Of a stretch of 17,799 nucleotides of DNA, positions 14,334-17,799 are shown piece after piece (the stretch's first letter is position 1; each line of letters begins with the position of its first letter). The translations under genes were made by a program, and so were the position numbers. Below the pieces are notes generated by a model that saw only the letters and a list, made by a program, of their open reading frames with translations, did no database searches and was not told where the DNA came from. The stretch is from Candidatus Poribacteria bacterium WGA-3G (GTDB lineage: Bacteria > Poribacteria > WGA-4E > WGA-3G), in contig ASZN01000057.1 in assembly GCA_000406005.1 (NCBI GenBank), positions 1-17,799 on the forward strand, given 5' to 3'.

Positions 14334-17300
14334 CTTCTCCTATGCTGTCCAATTGATGATTTCACAGTCTGAACCTCTGCGTTCGTTAGTCTATACAAAT
14401 CATAGATTCGCTTATCAATCTTTTTTTTGTCTACAGAACAATTAGCCAGAGGGTTTTCCGCTTTCGCTGCCATGATCCGTTCTGCAAGGTCAACAATAGA
14501 TTGTTGTTCTTCTGGTGTTACTATTGGAATTGGGATCTTACTGACATAATAGTTGTCAAAATCCATAGTCCTAATAGCGGAAGAAAAAATAAATTTATGG
14601 GCATACCAGTTTATCAACTCTGAATTTAGGATAGCTGAGATAAAAATTGGGGTAAATTTTTCATCGGTGAGAACAGTATTTATGACTGTATCTACACTTA
14701 ATACATCACCCGTCGGATCTGCTGTTGAGGTGATTTTGATGTGTGGTTTCGGATCCTCAATATGTGCTACGATCCTCTGCGATATCACCTTTGGTTTTTG
14801 TAAAAATTCAATTTTCTCAGTGGGAGGGTCCAAACTTTCGGAACTTACAAAACCTTTGATATTATTAGTCCCGTAACGAATTATGTTATCTCCTCCGATT
14901 ACTGGAACGTCACCGGATTCTTTTACTAATCTCTGCCAAGACAAGCCTCGTTTTGTTTCGGAAATGTCCCGCATAGATGTCCCGATTTGGTTTAACTTTA
15001 AACCGAGTTGAATCTCGTCAGCGGAGACATCACATATCCATGCTTGAAACTGATCTGGATAGGAACGAGAGATGCGCGTTTTTCTCACATACGTCTCATC
15101 GATAAATTTACACGCCGTATAAAAATTTTCCGTGTAACAGGTATCATAGACAAAAATCGCCTGCTCCAGTTTAACATTTTTGAAAGAGACTTCAACATCA
15201 ATCAAAACCCGTGTTTTTTCAAACAATCCGAACATTAAGCTCCGCCATTTTTCTTTATATAACAGTGACTTTGGCACGATAAATGCAAGCACGCCATCTG
15301 TTTTCATTAAACGGTTTTTGGCGGTGTCTATGAATAGTGCTGCACTGTTCATATTTCGTGTTTCTTTTATCACTGTTTTTAGGTACGTTCTTTCGTATGA
15401 GTCAAGATCCGCACCATACGGTGGATTGCCAACAATTGCGTCAAAGCCTGGGTTTCCGAGTTCATTTCCAGATTCGTCACGAAACACTTCAGGAAATTCA
15501 ATCTCCCAATGAAAATAACGGTAGTGTTCTGCTAACCTTTGTGCTTCCTGATGACTGGATAAACTGGTAGAAATATTTACATTTGCCTGCCGTGATCCTA
15601 ATGCTTTGAGTGCATTATGATAATTATTGCGTGCAACGTTATTTCCAAAATGGACACTCAACCAGAGATCCGCAATTTCTTTGTGCTTGCGCAGAGTTTG
15701 CTGTGCCTGCTCCAATTTCTGTTCCATCACATGGATAGCGTCAGCAGTTTGTCCTTCCATCCGCTCAATAACAAGGTAATGTCCAACGGCTTCCGAGACA
15801 GTATCAGTAAATCCAAAATCCATATTAAGTGCCGGTTGAATTTCTTCGTTAGTCCGACGGGATTTCTTCAGGACAGGCAGGTTAGCAAGATCCGCGATGT
15901 TCGCACCAATAAGCGAGTTTCCACATCGGATATGGTGATCCAAAAACGAAAGCGGTTTGCCTTTCGCTACTGTGTGAAGCCAGAGAGCTACTTTTGCTAA
16001 TTCCATCGCCATTGGATTGATGTCCACGCCATAGATGCAGTTTTCAACAACATGTCTACGCCAATATGCAATTTCTGTGTCAGTGTCACCAGTCGTCATA
16101 GGTGGTGAATCGGGATGGGTGGCAAGTTCTAAAGCGAGATGATCAATAACACCAACGAGAAAATGACCACTGCCCATCGCTGGATCCAATACTTTTAGCC
16201 GGAGAATCTCTTCAAATGTCTTGCGTTCACAAAGCGGCCCGAGTGTATCCTCAACCATTAAACGCACAATTGCATCGGAGGTGTAATAACTTCCGCTTGT
16301 CTTGCGCTTGGTTTTGTCCTTTGTTAACACAACTTTTTCAGGAGAACTCTGCACAGTTGGTTCATATTCAAGCAGTCCTTCGTAGATATTGCCCAAATGC
16401 TGAATTGCCAAATCTTGGTACGCGATGCGTTCTCCTTTCGTCGTTCGGGTCAACGTATTAATGACATTGGCAAGAACATTATTACCTATTTTGTTATCTT
16501 CCAGAAACACGTGTCGGGTCGGGTTAAACAACCCTCCATTATACTGTGGAATGTGTTCGTCCCATCCCTTGTCAATGAGCGTAAATAGGTCATGGAGACG
16601 AGTCCAATAATCACTTTTCAACTTAGGGATAGTAGAATGATTATCTAATTTGTCATGTATTTCGGTGGCGAGCGCGTCTAAACTATATTCAGACTGGTAC
16701 TCACGGTTTTCAAGTGGTAGCAATCCACGGCTTTCGGCGTACAAAACAAACAGCAAGCGATAAAGCAGAATAAGACAATTTTCATGAATCATCTTCGTAT
16801 CAGAGACTTTTAAGTTGTTATCTGGAAAGGTTAGAAAGCCGTTGATAAGTTCTTCCAGTGCTAAATATATCTTGTCCCCGAGATCATCCGACACTGAGAC
16901 AGTATAGCGGATACTGCCTGACAATACATCATCCAGAAAAGATTGATTAGAGGTACCCGGTGCGAACGCATCGTTCCAAAAAAAATAATAAAAATAACGA
17001 AACGCGTCTGTATCTTCATTAATCAGTATCTTTTCAAGGTCAACCTCGTAAAAACTATCCAGTTTATAACTTGTGTCGCGGTGATAAAGTCTCCACAACT
17101 TCCCACTTGTGAGAATTCCCCACGTCAGTCCGGAAGTGCGAATATAGAAATCGATCTGATAGTTGGGATTGCTATTAGAAAATGGATCGCCCGGTCCGTC
17201 TAATTTTTTATCAAGGTTTCTGGTCCATGCCTTAGCATCACCGATAGCACTTGCTGTGTTGAAAAAGGCGTTAGTATTAATATGCCGATGCGCTTGGTCC

Positions 17301-17596
17301 AACGATTCCTGATCAGTGAAAAAGGCATAATCCGGCTGCTTTGTGCCTTGTGAGGTGCGTAGCACCGGTTCCACTCCAAAAGTGTGCCCAAGAATTTTCA
17401 GAACAGGACGGATAAATTCGTCTTCTGTTTGTGATTCATTCAGATTATCAGCAAATTCAGCGATGGAAGCATAGATCTGTTTAATCTGCTCATACGTCGA
17501 TTCCAATTCATCTGATGCCTGCTCCATTATTATTTTTTCGAGATGATAAGTAGAAAAAAGTCCCTGGTTATTGTAAGTTGATTCTGCCATCTCCAT
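14330..17596 (-). CDS. Type IIG-like (Eco57I-family) restriction-methyltransferase fusion
   Basis: 1088 residues. The N-terminal domain has a candidate PD-(D/E)XK nuclease: PD in QPDYAFF (88-89) and D120-A-K122 in AIGDAKAW, followed by strand-rich sequence. A helical linker region leads to a gamma-type N6-adenine methyltransferase: motif X-like SGSYYTSDAIV (434-444), AdoMet motif I VLDPAMGSGHF (469-479), GVDINPMAMELAKVALWLH (523-541), and catalytic motif IV GNPPYG (723-728). The C-terminal third, with ISETKRGLSWQ, VIGGDNI and the IPIPIVTPEEQ segment, resembles a TaqI-like target-recognition domain. One protein would therefore cut, methylate and recognise DNA. ATG at 17596 has a GAAGG site four bases upstream. 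It heads a run with the 59-residue gene and the protease. The nuclease motif looks complete, but activity cannot be judged from sequence; a BREX PglX-like methyltransferase is the alternative, less likely given the PD...DAK pattern. Confidence 0.88.
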   Translation of the reverse strand: MEMAESTYNNQGLFSTYHLEKIIMEQASDELESTYEQIKQIYASIAEFADNLNESQTEDEFIRPVLKILGHTFGVEPVLRTSQGTKQPDYAFFTDQESLDQAHRHINTNAFFNTASAIGDAKAWTRNLDKKLDGPGDPFSNSNPNYQIDFYIRTSGLTWGILTSGKLWRLYHRDTSYKLDSFYEVDLEKILINEDTDAFRYFYYFFWNDAFAPGTSNQSFLDDVLSGSIRYTVSVSDDLGDKIYLALEELINGFLTFPDNNLKVSDTKMIHENCLILLYRLLFVLYAESRGLLPLENREYQSEYSLDALATEIHDKLDNHSTIPKLKSDYWTRLHDLFTLIDKGWDEHIPQYNGGLFNPTRHVFLEDNKIGNNVLANVINTLTRTTKGERIAYQDLAIQHLGNIYEGLLEYEPTVQSSPEKVVLTKDKTKRKTSGSYYTSDAIVRLMVEDTLGPLCERKTFEEILRLKVLDPAMGSGHFLVGVIDHLALELATHPDSPPMTTGDTDTEIAYWRRHVVENCIYGVDINPMAMELAKVALWLHTVAKGKPLSFLDHHIRCGNSLIGANIADLANLPVLKKSRRTNEEIQPALNMDFGFTDTVSEAVGHYLVIERMEGQTADAIHVMEQKLEQAQQTLRKHKEIADLWLSVHFGNNVARNNYHNALKALGSRQANVNISTSLSSHQEAQRLAEHYRYFHWEIEFPEVFRDESGNELGNPGFDAIVGNPPYGADLDSYERTYLKTVIKETRNMNSAALFIDTAKNRLMKTDGVLAFIVPKSLLYKEKWRSLMFGLFEKTRVLIDVEVSFKNVKLEQAIFVYDTCYTENFYTACKFIDETYVRKTRISRSYPDQFQAWICDVSADEIQLGLKLNQIGTSMRDISETKRGLSWQRLVKESGDVPVIGGDNIIRYGTNNIKGFVSSESLDPPTEKIEFLQKPKVISQRIVAHIEDPKPHIKITSTADPTGDVLSVDTVINTVLTDEKFTPIFISAILNSELINWYAHKFIFSSAIRTMDFDNYYVSKIPIPIVTPEEQQSIVDLAERIMAAKAENPLANCSVDKKKIDKRIYDLYRLTNAEVQTVKSSIGQHRRS

Positions 17597-17645
17597 TGTA
17601 CCTTCATTTTTGCGAACAACTTGGCATGTTTCGTAGCATTTTCGG

Positions 17646-17687
17646 CACTTTGTAGCACAGGCTAACGGTTTCCTATGCTACAAAGTG
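17646..17687. repeat. Long inverted repeat of the gtagcatagg family
   Basis: Two 16-bp arms, 17646-17661 and 17672-17687, pair with one mismatch around a 10-base loop. Read on the minus strand the order is gtagcatagg, a short insert, gttagcctgtg, then ctacaaagtg. The motif of the tandem units at 1-125 is thus contained in this fuller palindrome. It lies about 50 bp upstream of the restriction-methyltransferase start. Confidence 0.85.
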
Positions 17688-17708
17688 GCAACTTAGGTTA
17701 CAGTAAAC

Positions 17709-17747
17709 AAAAAGAGAGCCCCTGGGTGTGGAAGTTGGTGACTCTCT
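17709..17747 (-). terminator. Weak hairpin with T-run
   Basis: On the minus strand agagag (17747-17742) pairs with ctctct (17718-17713) and is followed by tttt. The stem is only 6 bp and the loop 23 bases, so this is a weak candidate terminator for a gene lying to the right of the window. Confidence 0.25.
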
Positions 17748-17799
17748 AAAGTTAGTCTACTATTGGGAACCGTTTTGTGTTGTGCCGGGGGGCGGTTCA

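Noticed and set aside
17690..17799. Possible tRNA or other structured RNA at the right edge
   Set aside because: A gaaccg/cggttc pairing and a G-rich end were noted, but no cloverleaf or T-loop consensus can be drawn and the window ends there.

Overview
The window looks like an accessory stretch of a bacterial chromosome. Every gene I can support lies on the minus strand. Several features resemble genomes of the Candidatus Poribacteria type: dense short repeats built around gtagcatagg/gttagcctg and ctactacgaacc, a decayed Rpn-type nuclease gene, and unusual multidomain fusions. That placement is inference from memory, not a search result. Base composition is uneven. The purine genes and the second helicase are visibly richer in G+C; the first helicase, the protease and the restriction-modification gene are richer in A+T. 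This suggests a mosaic of older and acquired DNA.

Layout from left to right: (1) 1-352 holds a 30-bp tandem repeat and a 73-bp inverted-repeat element. (2) 353-4792 is a very large fusion: an SF1A (UvrD/Rep-like) helicase with two GIY-YIG domains inserted in subdomain 1B, then a GrpE-like domain, a possible Sm/Hfq-like domain, an S1 domain and a disordered tail. (3) 4993-5419 is a broken Rpn-type nuclease gene. (4) 5453-7177 is a compact paralogue of the helicase with one intact-looking GIY-YIG domain. (5) 7270-8209 is a two-gene unit, a ribbon-helix-helix protein followed by an HNH endonuclease, with palindromes over its likely promoter. (6) 8355-12033 is purL-purQ followed closely by a small membrane protein. 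(7) 12095-12218 is a MITE-like element just upstream of purL. (8) 12292-12705 is an unknown 137-residue protein. (9) 12976-17596 is a cluster: a type IIG-like restriction-methyltransferase, an overlapping 59-residue gene, and a trypsin-like protease without a signal peptide. (10) The right edge carries another inverted repeat of the gtagca family.

How they work together: purL and purQ encode two subunits of FGAM synthase and are ordinary metabolism. Much of the rest reads as DNA-processing or genome-conflict genes. The best candidates for an undescribed system are the helicase with a GIY-YIG nuclease embedded in subdomain 1B (two adjacent paralogues, one fused to chaperone-like and RNA-binding-like modules), and the restriction-methyltransferase / 59-aa protein / protease cluster.
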